Source: Pseudomonas sp. PDM05 (GTDB taxonomy: Bacteria; Pseudomonadota; Gammaproteobacteria; Pseudomonadales; Pseudomonadaceae). From it: a stretch of DNA of 64,000 nt. Positions 34,312 through 42,207 of this stretch are shown one piece after another. Every line of letters starts with the position of its first letter. The stretch's first letter is position 1. Both the position numbers and the translations under genes were made by a program. The notes beneath the pieces are model-generated. The model ran no database searches, was not told the origin of the DNA, and was given only the letters and a program-made list of their open reading frames with translations. Where the stretch lies: positions 1-64,000 of the forward strand of contig NZ_JACVAC010000016.1 in assembly GCF_014851685.1 (NCBI RefSeq), given 5' to 3'.

Positions 34312-35706
34312 ATGCGCCAGATCTGGAAATCTTTTCGAGCCCTTTATTTCGCCTCTTTGATGATGCTGATCGGCTCCGGCCTGCTCAGTACTTACCTGGC
34401 CTTGCGCCTGGCGGCCGACCATGTGGACAGCCTGTGGGTCGGTGCGCTGATGGCGGCCAACTACTTTGGCCTGGTGCTGGGCGGCAAGATCGGGCATCGC
34501 CTGATTGCCCGGGTCGGGCATATCCGTGCGTATGCCACCTGTGCCGGGATCGTCGGCGCGGCAGTGCTGGGGCATGGCCTGATTGACTGGCTGCCGGCGT
34601 GGATCGTACTGCGGGTCATTGTCGGCCTGGGGATGATGTGCCAGTACATGGTCATCGAGAGTTGGCTGAATGAACAGGCGGACGCCAAGCAGCGCGGAGT
34701 GGTGTTCAGCGGCTACATGATCGCCTCCTACCTGGGGCTGGTGCTGGGTCAACTGATCCTGGTGATGCACCCCCAGCTCGGCCTCGAATTGCTGATGTTG
34801 GTCGCGTTGTGCTTCGCCCTGTGCCTGGTGCCGGTGGCGATGACCCGACGGATTCACCCGGCGCCGCTGCATCCGGCGCCGATGGAACCGCGCTTCTTTA
34901 TCAAGCGGGTGCCGCAGTCGCTGAGTACGGTGCTGGGCGCGGGGTTGATCGTCGGTTCGTTCTACGGCCTGGCGCCGCTGTATGCCTCGCAGCAAGGCTT
35001 GAGCACCGAGCAGGTCGGTCTGTTCATGGGTAGCTGCATTTTTGCCGGTCTGGTGGTGCAGTGGCCGTTGGGCTGGTTGTCTGATCGCTATGATCGCGCC
35101 CTGTTGATTCGTTGTTTCGCCCTGTGCCTGGCGGTGGCGGCGTTGCCGTTGGCGGTGCTCACCCAAGTGCCGTTGGAAGTGCTGTTCGTGGCCGGGTTCG
35201 TGTGCTCCCTGGTGCAGTTCTGTCTGTATCCGCTGGCTGTGGCGTTCTCCAATGACCACGTGGAAGGTGATCGCCGCGTCTCGCTCACCGCGATGTTGCT
35301 GGTGACCTACGGCGTGGGTGCCAGTATCGGGCCGTTGCTGGCCGGTGTGGTGATGAAGCTGTTCGGCAGCCAAATGTTGTACGCGTTCTTCAGCCTGTGT
35401 GCGTTGATCCTGGTGTGGCGCATCCGGCCGAAGGCGGTGACCAACCTGCATCAGGTGGACGATGCGCCGCTGCATCACGTGGCCATGCCCGACAGCATGT
35501 CCAGTTCGCCGCTGGTGGCGGCACTGGACCCGCGGGTCGATGAACAGGTGGTGCAAGAGCAGATGCAGACCGCTGCGCCGCAGGAGCCTGAGGCCGAGAC
35601 TGAAGCCGATGCGCAGCCAGCGGTTGAAGAGCCTGCCTTCGAAGGGCCACCGGAGCCCTTGGGCCCCGAAGAGCATCCCCATGACTTGAGCAGGGCACGC
35701 CCCTGA
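34312..35706 (+). CDS. MFS transporter (YcaD-like)
   Basis: 464 residues with about twelve hydrophobic segments in the first 390. The MFS A-motif-like loop is GGKIGHRLIARVGHIR after helix 2 and its repeat is GWLSDRYDRALLIR after helix 8. N-terminus MRQIWKSFRALYFASLMMLIGSG resembles the YcaD group. The last ~65 residues form an unusual acidic, Pro/Glu-rich cytoplasmic tail (EPEAETEADAQPAVEEPAFE). Substrate unknown. Single gene ending in a bidirectional terminator. Confidence 0.85.
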   Translation: MRQIWKSFRALYFASLMMLIGSGLLSTYLALRLAADHVDSLWVGALMAANYFGLVLGGKIGHRLIARVGHIRAYATCAGIVGAAVLGHGLIDWLPAWIVLRVIVGLGMMCQYMVIESWLNEQADAKQRGVVFSGYMIASYLGLVLGQLILVMHPQLGLELLMLVALCFALCLVPVAMTRRIHPAPLHPAPMEPRFFIKRVPQSLSTVLGAGLIVGSFYGLAPLYASQQGLSTEQVGLFMGSCIFAGLVVQWPLGWLSDRYDRALLIRCFALCLAVAALPLAVLTQVPLEVLFVAGFVCSLVQFCLYPLAVAFSNDHVEGDRRVSLTAMLLVTYGVGASIGPLLAGVVMKLFGSQMLYAFFSLCALILVWRIRPKAVTNLHQVDDAPLHHVAMPDSMSSSPLVAALDPRVDEQVVQEQMQTAAPQEPEAETEADAQPAVEEPAFEGPPEPLGPEEHPHDLSRARP

Positions 35707-35710
35707 ATGC

Positions 35711-35749
35711 AAAAACGGGCAGATCCCATCAGGATCTGCCCGTTTTTTT
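35711..35749. terminator. Bidirectional terminator (MFS gene / flgZ)
   Basis: AAAAACGGGCAGATCC-CATCA-GGATCTGCCCGTTTTTTT between convergent genes; T-runs in both directions. Confidence 0.95.
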
Positions 35750-35766
35750 GCTGCATGCGTTAAGGC

Positions 35767-36516
35767 TTAAAAGTCGTCGTCTTTGTCAAAACGCCGTGCT
35801 TCACGTTGCAGTTGGTACACAAACCGTTCGACCTGGCGTTGTACCAGGCCACTCATGTTGTGGAAGCGCACGCCAGCGAAGGTGGTGTTGATCTTCTCTT
35901 CGAAGTGCAGGTAACGCAGTTCGACGGAGGTGGTCATGCTGCCGAAGGGCAGGGCGGCGATAAAGCGGTCATAGACCTGGCCCAGTTGCAGGCGCTCGGA
36001 GATGTCGCCTTCAAAACGCAATTTGCAGCCAGTGGCGGAGATGTCCAGCAGCTTGCCGCTGACCGGCGCCTTGAGTTTCTCGCCGCCCAGCTCGATGTTC
36101 ACCAGTTGTGCCAGCTTCAGCGCGGCGCGAAAGGCATTGCGGCGCTGATGGTAGACCACCTCGTCCGGCATGCTGCCGGTGTAGATACGGTGGCCGTCTT
36201 TTTCACTGATGGTGTAGGTGCCATTGCTTTCCCAGGCGACGCGCACGCCTTCGTGGAAACCTTCGATGCGAAATGGTTCACCGCTTTCGAGGAAGCGCTC
36301 GCCATCGCGCGGGATCATTTCGTCCAGTGCCAGGGTCTTTTTGTCCCGGTCGACGTCCACCAGGTAGCTTTGGAAGCGCTGGCTGCGTTCGTGGAAGGTG
36401 ATGATCAGCGGGTCGTGGCTTTCTTGCAGCATCCGCAAGGTGCCGACAATTTCCAGGGGCGTAGTGAGTACCTTGGGTGGCTGCGGTGCATCTTCCGCAT
36501 TAAGGGCGTTGAACAC
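35767..36516 (-). CDS. flgZ: Flagellar brake protein (YcgR/FlgZ), PilZ domain
   Basis: 249 residues. The N-terminal YcgR domain (LEIVGTLRMLQESHDPLIITF) is followed by the C-terminal PilZ domain, which has the c-di-GMP-binding RRNAFR (the RxxxR motif) and DISATGCKLRF (DxSxxG motif). When loaded with c-di-GMP it slows the flagellar motor. I chose the GTG at 36516 because GGAAGAACC precedes it and the sequence then aligns with P. aeruginosa FlgZ (PA3353); an upstream in-frame ATG would add 16 residues. It is next to flgN and flgM as in P. aeruginosa. Confidence 0.9.
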   Translation of the reverse strand: MFNALNAEDAPQPPKVLTTPLEIVGTLRMLQESHDPLIITFHERSQRFQSYLVDVDRDKKTLALDEMIPRDGERFLESGEPFRIEGFHEGVRVAWESNGTYTISEKDGHRIYTGSMPDEVVYHQRRNAFRAALKLAQLVNIELGGEKLKAPVSGKLLDISATGCKLRFEGDISERLQLGQVYDRFIAALPFGSMTTSVELRYLHFEEKINTTFAGVRFHNMSGLVQRQVERFVYQLQREARRFDKDDDF

Positions 36517-36612
36517 GGTTCTTCCATCTCCAGACAAAATACGACTACACGCAAGAACCGGCATTTTGCCAGTATGTGGCGCGCCTTGGATAGGGCGCGC
36601 TGTAAACCGGCG

Positions 36613-37083
36613 TCAGGCTTGGCTGCGGGTGCTTGGCTTGACCAGGCGTGAGGTGGAGCCTTGGGCGTTGTACAAGGCTGGAGGCTCACCGCCATGGAGT
36701 ATACGCAACTGGTTGGCGGTCGTGGCTTGCTGAAGTTGGATCGACTGACCGTTGAGCAGGTTGGCTTCCTGGCATTGGGCGAGCAATTGATTGAGTTCTT
36801 TGCTCTGCGCCAGCAACTGGTCGCCGACGGAGGAGTGACTGGCCAATTGTGCGAGGCCGTCGTGGTCAGCGGGCAGGCCCAGGCTGAGGAGAATTTCACT
36901 GCGTTTCTTGCCGTGTTGTTCCAGCAGCACGATCAACGACTGCTTGCGTGCCAGGATTTCTTCCAGCAGGGGCATGTCCCGGCCATAGAGGGCCAGGGAT
37001 TCTTCTTTTAGCAGCTCGAGCAAATGTTGCGTCGGCGCCAGATCATCAATGATCAGTTGAAGCAGGTTTTCGTCGTGGTGCAT
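36613..37083 (-). CDS. flgN: Flagellar chaperone FlgN
   Basis: 156 residues, mostly helical with no membrane segments: NLLQLIIDDLAPTQHLLELL, then LEEILARKQSLIVLLEQHG. FlgN binds hook-filament junction proteins FlgK and FlgL before export. The family is divergent; assignment rests on the helical pattern and position directly after flgM, as PA3352 in P. aeruginosa. 48 bp after flgM, so probably cotranscribed. Confidence 0.88.
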   Translation of the reverse strand: MHHDENLLQLIIDDLAPTQHLLELLKEESLALYGRDMPLLEEILARKQSLIVLLEQHGKKRSEILLSLGLPADHDGLAQLASHSSVGDQLLAQSKELNQLLAQCQEANLLNGQSIQLQQATTANQLRILHGGEPPALYNAQGSTSRLVKPSTRSQA

Positions 37084-37131
37084 GGCTGGCCTTGGGGTTT
37101 AAGCGTCCAAAAGCCCGGCGCAGGCCTTTGC

Positions 37132-37455
37132 CTAGCGCTCGGCTTCGAAGTTAAGCAGCTTGCTGGCTACACGGTTGCTGTCGACTTTGTAGCTGCCATC
37201 GGCGATTGCTTGTTTCAATTCGGCCACGCGGGCCTTATTGACAATCGGCTGATCGCGCAGCGAGTCAGTGACCTTCTGCAACTGTTGAGCCTCATTGCTC
37301 AGGTGTACGGATTCCCCGCTTTGGCTGGCGCCAACCTGTTCTGCCTTGGCGGGCAGCGGTTGCGGCTTGGCTTCTACGCTGTCCTTGGCACCGCTGGTGC
37401 GCGTAGAGCCGGGCAAAGCCTGGGTACTGTTTAAACGGCTGAAATCGATGACCAT
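37132..37455 (-). CDS. flgM: Anti-sigma-28 factor FlgM
   Basis: 107 residues, starting MVIDFSRLNSTQAL with the C-terminal FliA-binding helices (VTDSLRDQPIVNKARVAELKQAIADG and NRVASKLLNFE). It holds sigma-28 inactive until secreted through the finished hook. The ATG at 37455 is chosen because the upstream in-frame sequence contains a sigma-28 promoter and no FlgM-like residues. Confidence 0.95.
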   Translation of the reverse strand: MVIDFSRLNSTQALPGSTRTSGAKDSVEAKPQPLPAKAEQVGASQSGESVHLSNEAQQLQKVTDSLRDQPIVNKARVAELKQAIADGSYKVDSNRVASKLLNFEAER

Positions 37456-37492
37456 GATAAAAAAACCTCTGGGTATTTGGACGCTTGCCATG

Positions 37493-37519
37493 TTTTCGGC
37501 CATACCCGGACAAACTTTA
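37493..37519 (-). promoter_or_regulatory. Sigma-28 (FliA) promoter of flgM
   Basis: On the minus strand TAAA, a 15-bp spacer, then GCCGAAAA, against the consensus TAAA-N15-GCCGATAA (one mismatch), 38 bp before the flgM ATG. It gives the usual feedback where FliA drives its own inhibitor. Confidence 0.82.
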
Positions 37520-37597
37520 GGCTCGATTGACAATAAACCTGCGCGCGCTGACGTCTGACGCACAGTGTAGAAAAAGCCGGCGCCCGATACCAGTGAT

Positions 37598-38362
37598 CTA
37601 TAAAGCCACTTCGACTTGCCCCGGGGCTGTCACCCGCGCCTTGATCACTCGATTGGAGTTGAGGTTCTTTACCCGTATCTGTTCGCTCATACCGCCGTTG
37701 GACAGCGCTTCCCCTGGCATTTTCACCTGCAACGCACCGCTGCTCGCGGAAATAACCACCTGATCACCCTTGCGAATTACTTCGGCCTGCTCCAGATGCA
37801 CCAGGGTAATGACCTGGTCGGTGACCACTGGTCGGGTCAATTTCTGCCCGACGGCCTGGTCCACGGAGGTGAGGTAGCCCTGGCTGATCAGGCTGATGTC
37901 GCGTTCACGCAGTACAACATCGTCGAGACCGATGATGCCGGTGCGCTTCAGTGGGCGGGCGACCACCACCACATCGCGGAACAGTTTGACCTGCGCCGGC
38001 ACGAACACCGTCCAGGGTGACGCGCCTTCGCAGCGCACTTTGACCGTCACGCGACCAATGGGTTGGGCGGGACTTTCCAGGGTGGCTGTCAATTCCTTGT
38101 CGCACATTGGCATACGCAAACGCGGGTCCAATGGGTTGACTTGGATTTCATAACGCCCCGGCGTCTGTGTGGTTGCCAGATAATCTTCTACAGTGAACTC
38201 AAGAAACCCCTGAGTGACGCCGATAAGTAGATCAGGCAAGGTGACGTTGTCCGCGCGGGCCGCGCTGTTGAGGCCCAGGGCGAACAATGCCAGCGAGACG
38301 CAGAGCAATCTGCTGTACCGTGGTAATTGAAGGCGTCGGGAAACTGTCGTTTTAATATCCAT
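37598..38362 (-). CDS. flgA: Flagellar P-ring assembly chaperone FlgA
   Basis: 254 residues. The signal peptide spans roughly residues 18-38 (LLCVSLALFALGLNSAARA), so the mature protein is periplasmic, where it assists FlgI P-ring assembly. The C-terminal SAF-like domain has GIIGLDDVVLRERDISL and LQVKMPGEALSNGGMSEQIRV. The ATG at 38362 has no ribosome site and lies at the predicted start point of the sigma-54 promoter upstream, so the message may be leaderless. 142 bp ahead of flgM. Confidence 0.92.
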   Translation of the reverse strand: MDIKTTVSRRLQLPRYSRLLCVSLALFALGLNSAARADNVTLPDLLIGVTQGFLEFTVEDYLATTQTPGRYEIQVNPLDPRLRMPMCDKELTATLESPAQPIGRVTVKVRCEGASPWTVFVPAQVKLFRDVVVVARPLKRTGIIGLDDVVLRERDISLISQGYLTSVDQAVGQKLTRPVVTDQVITLVHLEQAEVIRKGDQVVISASSGALQVKMPGEALSNGGMSEQIRVKNLNSNRVIKARVTAPGQVEVAL

Positions 38363-38373
38363 AGCCAATAATT

Positions 38374-38389
38374 AGCAAAGCTCGTGCCG
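38374..38389 (-). promoter_or_regulatory. Sigma-54 promoter of flgA
   Basis: On the minus strand CGGCACG-AGCT-TTGCT, with GG and GC exactly 10 bp apart as required for RpoN. FleQ-dependent expression is expected. The -12 element is only 12 bp from the flgA ATG. Confidence 0.75.
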
Positions 38390-38398
38390 TTTAGAGTT

Positions 38399-38415
38399 GG
38401 GTGCGCGTCGCACCC
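38399..38415 (+). promoter_or_regulatory. Hairpin in the cheV leader
   Basis: GGGTGC-GCGTC-GCACCC, 29 bp before the cheV start; role unknown. Confidence 0.3.
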
Positions 38416-38443
38416 TCAAAGGTTTTAGCGTAGGAGTCTGGGC

Positions 38444-39376
38444 ATGGCAGGAGTAATGGATTCAGTAAACCAGCGCACACAGCTGGTAGGGCAGAATCGC
38501 CTGGAGTTGTTGCTTTTTCGCCTGGATGGCAAACAGCTATATGGCATCAACGTATTCAAGGTGCGGGAGGTGCTGCAATGTCCCAAGCTGACGATCATGC
38601 CCAAGTCCAGCCCGGTGGTGTGTGGCGTCGCCAACATCCGTGGTGCGACCATCCCGATTCTTGACCTGGCCCTTGCCACTGGTTCGTCCGGTTTGCAGGA
38701 CCGCGAAAGCCCGTTCGTGATCATTACCGAGTACAACACCAAGACCCAGGGGTTCCTGGTGCGCTCGGTGGAGCGCATCGTCAACATGAACTGGGAAGAG
38801 ATCCATCCACCACCCAAGGGCACCGGCCGCGATCACTACCTCACGGCGGTGACGCGGGTCGATAACCAGTTGGTGGAAATCATCGACGTGGAGAAGATCC
38901 TCGCCGAAGTGGCGCCGACCTCGGAATCGATTTCGGTGGGTGTGGTCGACGCTGAAACCGCACACAAGGCAATTTCGTTGCGTGTGCTGACGGTGGACGA
39001 CTCGTCGGTGGCGCGCAAACAGGTGACCCGTTGCCTGGAAACCATCGGTGTTGAGGTGGTGGCGCTCAATGATGGCCGCCAGGCCCTGGATTACCTGCGC
39101 AAGCTGGTGGATGACGGCAAGAAGCCGGAAGAAGAATTCTTGATGATGATTTCCGACATCGAGATGCCGGAAATGGACGGCTACACCCTCACGGCCGAGA
39201 TCCGCAACGATCCACGCATGCAAAAATTGCATATCATCCTGCATACTTCATTGTCAGGCGTATTCAATCAGGCGATGGTCAAGAAAGTCGGTGCCGATGA
39301 CTTCCTGGCCAAATTCCGCCCTGATGACCTGGCAAACCGGGTAGTCGACCGGATCAAGGCAGCAGATCACGGCTAG
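38444..39376 (+). CDS. cheV: Chemotaxis coupling protein CheV
   Basis: 310 residues. An N-terminal CheW-like domain (about 15-165; LLLFRLDGKQLYGINVFKVRE) is fused to a C-terminal receiver domain (about 178-305) with phospho-acceptor D238 in MISDIEMPEMDGY. It couples receptors to CheA and buffers phosphate. RBS TAGGAGTCTGGGC. Forms an operon with cheR 44 bp downstream, as PA3349-PA3348. Confidence 0.95.
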   Translation: MAGVMDSVNQRTQLVGQNRLELLLFRLDGKQLYGINVFKVREVLQCPKLTIMPKSSPVVCGVANIRGATIPILDLALATGSSGLQDRESPFVIITEYNTKTQGFLVRSVERIVNMNWEEIHPPPKGTGRDHYLTAVTRVDNQLVEIIDVEKILAEVAPTSESISVGVVDAETAHKAISLRVLTVDDSSVARKQVTRCLETIGVEVVALNDGRQALDYLRKLVDDGKKPEEEFLMMISDIEMPEMDGYTLTAEIRNDPRMQKLHIILHTSLSGVFNQAMVKKVGADDFLAKFRPDDLANRVVDRIKAADHG

Positions 39377-39420
39377 GGGCATTTGCCCCTGGCGGTCACA
39401 CGATTTAAGAGGCGGTATCA

Positions 39421-40248
39421 TTGTCTACGGGTAATTTGGATTTCGAACAGTTCCGGGTCTTCCTGGAAAAAGCCTGTGGCATATTGCTCGGTGAAAACAA
39501 GCAGTACCTGGTATCCAGCCGTCTCAACAAACTGATGGAACAGCAGGGCATCAAATCCCTGGGTGAGTTGGTGCAGCGTATCCAGGGCCAGCCGCGCAGC
39601 GGGCTCAAGGAAATGGTGGTCGATGCCATGACCACCAACGAAACCCTGTGGTTTCGTGATACCTACCCGTTTGAAGTGCTCAAGAGCAAAGTGCTCCCGG
39701 AGGCCATCAAGGCCAGCCCGGGCCAGCGCTTGCGCATCTGGTCGGCGGCGTGCTCCTCGGGGCAGGAACCGTATTCGATCTCGATGTCCATCGATGAGTT
39801 CGAGCGGACCAACATGGGCCAGCTCAAGGCCGGTGCGCAGATCGTCGCCACCGACTTGTCCGGCACCATGCTCACCAACTGCAAGACCGGCGAATACGAC
39901 AGCCTGGCGCTGGGCCGTGGCTTGTCCCAGGAGCGCCTGCAACGTTACTTCGAGCCGAAAGGGGCAGGGCGTTGGGCGGTCAAGGCGCCGATCAAGAACC
40001 GGGTGGAGTTTCGCTCGTTCAACCTGCTCGACAGCTACGCCAGCCTGGGCAAGTTCGACATGGTGTTCTGCCGCAACGTGCTGATCTACTTCTCGGCCGA
40101 AGTGAAGAAAGACATCCTGTTGCGCATCCATGGCACGCTCAAGCGTGGCGGCTATTTGTTCCTGGGTGCTTCCGAGGCGCTGAACGGTCTGCCGGATCAC
40201 TACCAGATGGTGCAGTGCAGTCCTGGGATCATCTACCAGGCCAAGTAA
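39421..40248 (+). CDS. cheR: Chemotaxis receptor methyltransferase CheR
   Basis: 275 residues. The N-terminal all-helical CheR_N domain (FEQFRVFLEKACGILLGENK) is followed by the SAM-dependent methyltransferase domain with LRIWSAACSSGQEPYSI (motif I) and FDMVFCRNVLIYF. It methylates glutamates on chemoreceptors. The start is a TTG at 39421 preceded by AAGAGGCGGTATCA, which matches the N-terminal length of P. aeruginosa CheR1; no ATG is available nearby. Confidence 0.93.
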   Translation: MSTGNLDFEQFRVFLEKACGILLGENKQYLVSSRLNKLMEQQGIKSLGELVQRIQGQPRSGLKEMVVDAMTTNETLWFRDTYPFEVLKSKVLPEAIKASPGQRLRIWSAACSSGQEPYSISMSIDEFERTNMGQLKAGAQIVATDLSGTMLTNCKTGEYDSLALGRGLSQERLQRYFEPKGAGRWAVKAPIKNRVEFRSFNLLDSYASLGKFDMVFCRNVLIYFSAEVKKDILLRIHGTLKRGGYLFLGASEALNGLPDHYQMVQCSPGIIYQAK

Positions 40249-40259
40249 GCATCAAAAAC

Positions 40260-40377
40260 GTGGGAGCCAGGCTTGTGTGGGGGCTGGCTTGCCTGCGATA
40301 GCATCACCTCTGTATCACTGAAGTACCGAGGTGTCTGCATCGCAGGCAAGCCAGCTCCCACACAAACCAGCTCCCAC
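40260..40377. repeat. REP doublet of a second family
   Basis: Inverted arms built on GTGTGGGGGCTGGCTTGCCT / GCAGGCAAGCCAGCTCCCAC, with an extra partial REP end at each side (GTGGGAGCCAGGCTTG and CCAGCTCCCAC). It differs from the GCGGGCTTGCTCGC type elsewhere in the window and looks like a nested insertion. Confidence 0.85.
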
Positions 40378-40520
40378 AGTTGTTTTTGCGGCAATCCTCT
40401 CAATAGCGGCAAACCCCATTGCCGCTTTACTGGCACCACGCGGAAACCCATTGCCGCTTTTCTGGCATTGCCGCCCGGCAACTTCCCCGCAAAGCCCTGA
40501 AACACGGGCCTTCGAAGAAT

Positions 40521-40537
40521 TGGCACACACCTTGCTA
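40521..40537 (+). promoter_or_regulatory. Sigma-54 promoter of flgBCDE
   Basis: TGGCAC-ACACC-TTGCTA with GG and GC 10 bp apart, 44 bp upstream of flgB. Expected to depend on RpoN and FleQ/FleR. Confidence 0.85.
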
Positions 40538-40580
40538 TAACCCTGTTAACGAAAAGCAGGTCAGCCTAAAGGTTTCCGCC

Positions 40581-40988
40581 ATGAGCATCAGCTTCGATAA
40601 AGCGCTCGGTATCCACGAACAAGCCCTGGGCTTCCGCGCCCAGCGTGCCGAAGTCCTGGCCAACAACATTGCCAACGCCGATACCCCGAACTACAAGGCT
40701 CGGGACCTGGACTTCTCCGCCGTGCTCGCCGCACAGCAGGACAAGAACAAGAACGGCACCTTCGCCTTGAACATGACCAACAACCGTCATATCGAAGCGC
40801 AAGGCCTGAGCAGTGGGGACGAGTCGCTGCTGTATCGCACGCCGATGCAGCCGTCGATCGACCAGAACACCGTCGACGCCCAGCTGGAGCAATCGGCCTA
40901 CGCCGAGAACTCGGTGAACTTCCAGGCCAGCTTCACCCTGCTCAACAGCAAATTCAAAGGGCTGATGTCAGCCCTGCGTGGAGAGTAA
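40581..40988 (+). CDS. flgB: Flagellar proximal rod protein FlgB
   Basis: 135 residues, starting MSISFDKALGIHEQALGFRA with the rod/hook N-terminal motif AEVLANNIANADTPNYKARD and a C-terminal amphipathic helix. Exported by the flagellar type III apparatus without a cleaved signal. ATG at 40581 after AAAGGTTTCCGCC. Three bases before flgC. Confidence 0.96.
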   Translation: MSISFDKALGIHEQALGFRAQRAEVLANNIANADTPNYKARDLDFSAVLAAQQDKNKNGTFALNMTNNRHIEAQGLSSGDESLLYRTPMQPSIDQNTVDAQLEQSAYAENSVNFQASFTLLNSKFKGLMSALRGE

Positions 40989-40991
40989 GCC

Positions 40992-41435
40992 ATGTCCCTG
41001 TCCAGTGTTTTCAATATTGCCGGTAGTGGCATGAGCGCCCAGACCACGCGTCTGAACACCGTCGCCAGTAACATCGCCAACGCCGAAACCGTGTCGTCGA
41101 GCATTGACCAGACCTACCGCGCCCGCCACCCAGTGTTCGCCACCATGTTCCAGGCCGGTCAGAACGGCGGCAGCGACTCGTTGTTCCAGGAGCAGGGTGC
41201 CGCAGGTTCCGGCGTGCAGGTGTTGGGCGTGGTCGAAGACCAGAGCAACCTCGAAGCCCGCTACGAACCCAACCACCCTGCCGCGAACGAAAAGGGTTAC
41301 GTGTACTACCCCAACGTCAACGTGGTCGAGGAAATGGCTGACATGATTTCCGCCAGTCGCTCGTTCCAGACCAACGCGGAAATGATGAACACCGCCAAAA
41401 CCATGATGCAAAAAGTCCTGACCCTGGGTCAGTGA
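40992..41435 (+). CDS. flgC: Flagellar proximal rod protein FlgC
   Basis: 147 residues with the family N-terminus (SVFNIAGSGMSAQTTRLNTV ASNIANAET) and C-terminal helix (MADMISASRSFQTNAEMMNT). Operon gene two, 16 bp before flgD. Confidence 0.96.
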   Translation: MSLSSVFNIAGSGMSAQTTRLNTVASNIANAETVSSSIDQTYRARHPVFATMFQAGQNGGSDSLFQEQGAAGSGVQVLGVVEDQSNLEARYEPNHPAANEKGYVYYPNVNVVEEMADMISASRSFQTNAEMMNTAKTMMQKVLTLGQ

Positions 41436-41451
41436 TAAGGGGCGCCGAATA

Positions 41452-42174
41452 ATGGCTATCGTTGATACAACATCAACCAATACAGCGGTGCAGAACCTTT
41501 TCAACACGAAGGTCAACACTGCCACCAACAATGTTGCGAGCGCTGCCACCGCTGCCACGGGCAACCAGTCCCTGGGCAAGGATGCATTCCTGCAATTGCT
41601 GGTGACTCAGCTGAAGAACCAGAACCCGCTGTCGCCTCAGGACAACGGCGCGTTCGTGGCCCAGCTGGCGCAGTTCAGCAGCCTGGAAGGCATCAACACG
41701 CTGAACGACTCGGTGAATGCGATCTCCAGCAACTTCAGCTCGTCGCAAGCGCTGCAGGCTTCGTCGCTGGTGGGGCGTTCGATCATCACCCAGACCGACA
41801 AGGCCCTGGTGGATACGAGCAAGAGCATGACCGGTTCGGTCGCGGTGACTTCGGCGGTGGGCAACGTCTCCATCAAGATCACCGACAAAGACGGCAACGT
41901 GGTACGCACCATCGACATGGGCGCCCAGAGTGCCGGCACTTCCGACTTTATCTGGGATGGCAAGAACGAAAAGGGCGAGGTTGCTCCAGCGGGCACCTAC
42001 ACCTTCGCGGCCACCACCAAGAACGACAAGGGCGACGCCGTTGCCTTGAGCACTTCGCTGCCAGCCACGGTCACCAGCGTGACCCTGAGCAAGACCGGCG
42101 GCGAAATGCTGCTGAACCTGGCGGGCGGCATGGGCAGCGTCAAGCTGTCGCAAATTCAGACTATCGGTACATAG
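41452..42174 (+). CDS. flgD: Flagellar hook capping/scaffold protein FlgD
   Basis: 240 residues. The conserved N-terminal part is GKDAFLQLLVTQLKNQNPLS (near residues 43-62), followed by a Tudor/FnIII-like C-terminal part (WDGKNEKGEVAPAGTYTF). It caps the growing hook and is lost from the finished structure. 33 bp before flgE. Confidence 0.95.
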   Translation: MAIVDTTSTNTAVQNLFNTKVNTATNNVASAATAATGNQSLGKDAFLQLLVTQLKNQNPLSPQDNGAFVAQLAQFSSLEGINTLNDSVNAISSNFSSSQALQASSLVGRSIITQTDKALVDTSKSMTGSVAVTSAVGNVSIKITDKDGNVVRTIDMGAQSAGTSDFIWDGKNEKGEVAPAGTYTFAATTKNDKGDAVALSTSLPATVTSVTLSKTGGEMLLNLAGGMGSVKLSQIQTIGT

Positions 42175-42207
42175 AGCCGGCTAAATACGGCAGAAAGGGA
42201 GAGAAGC

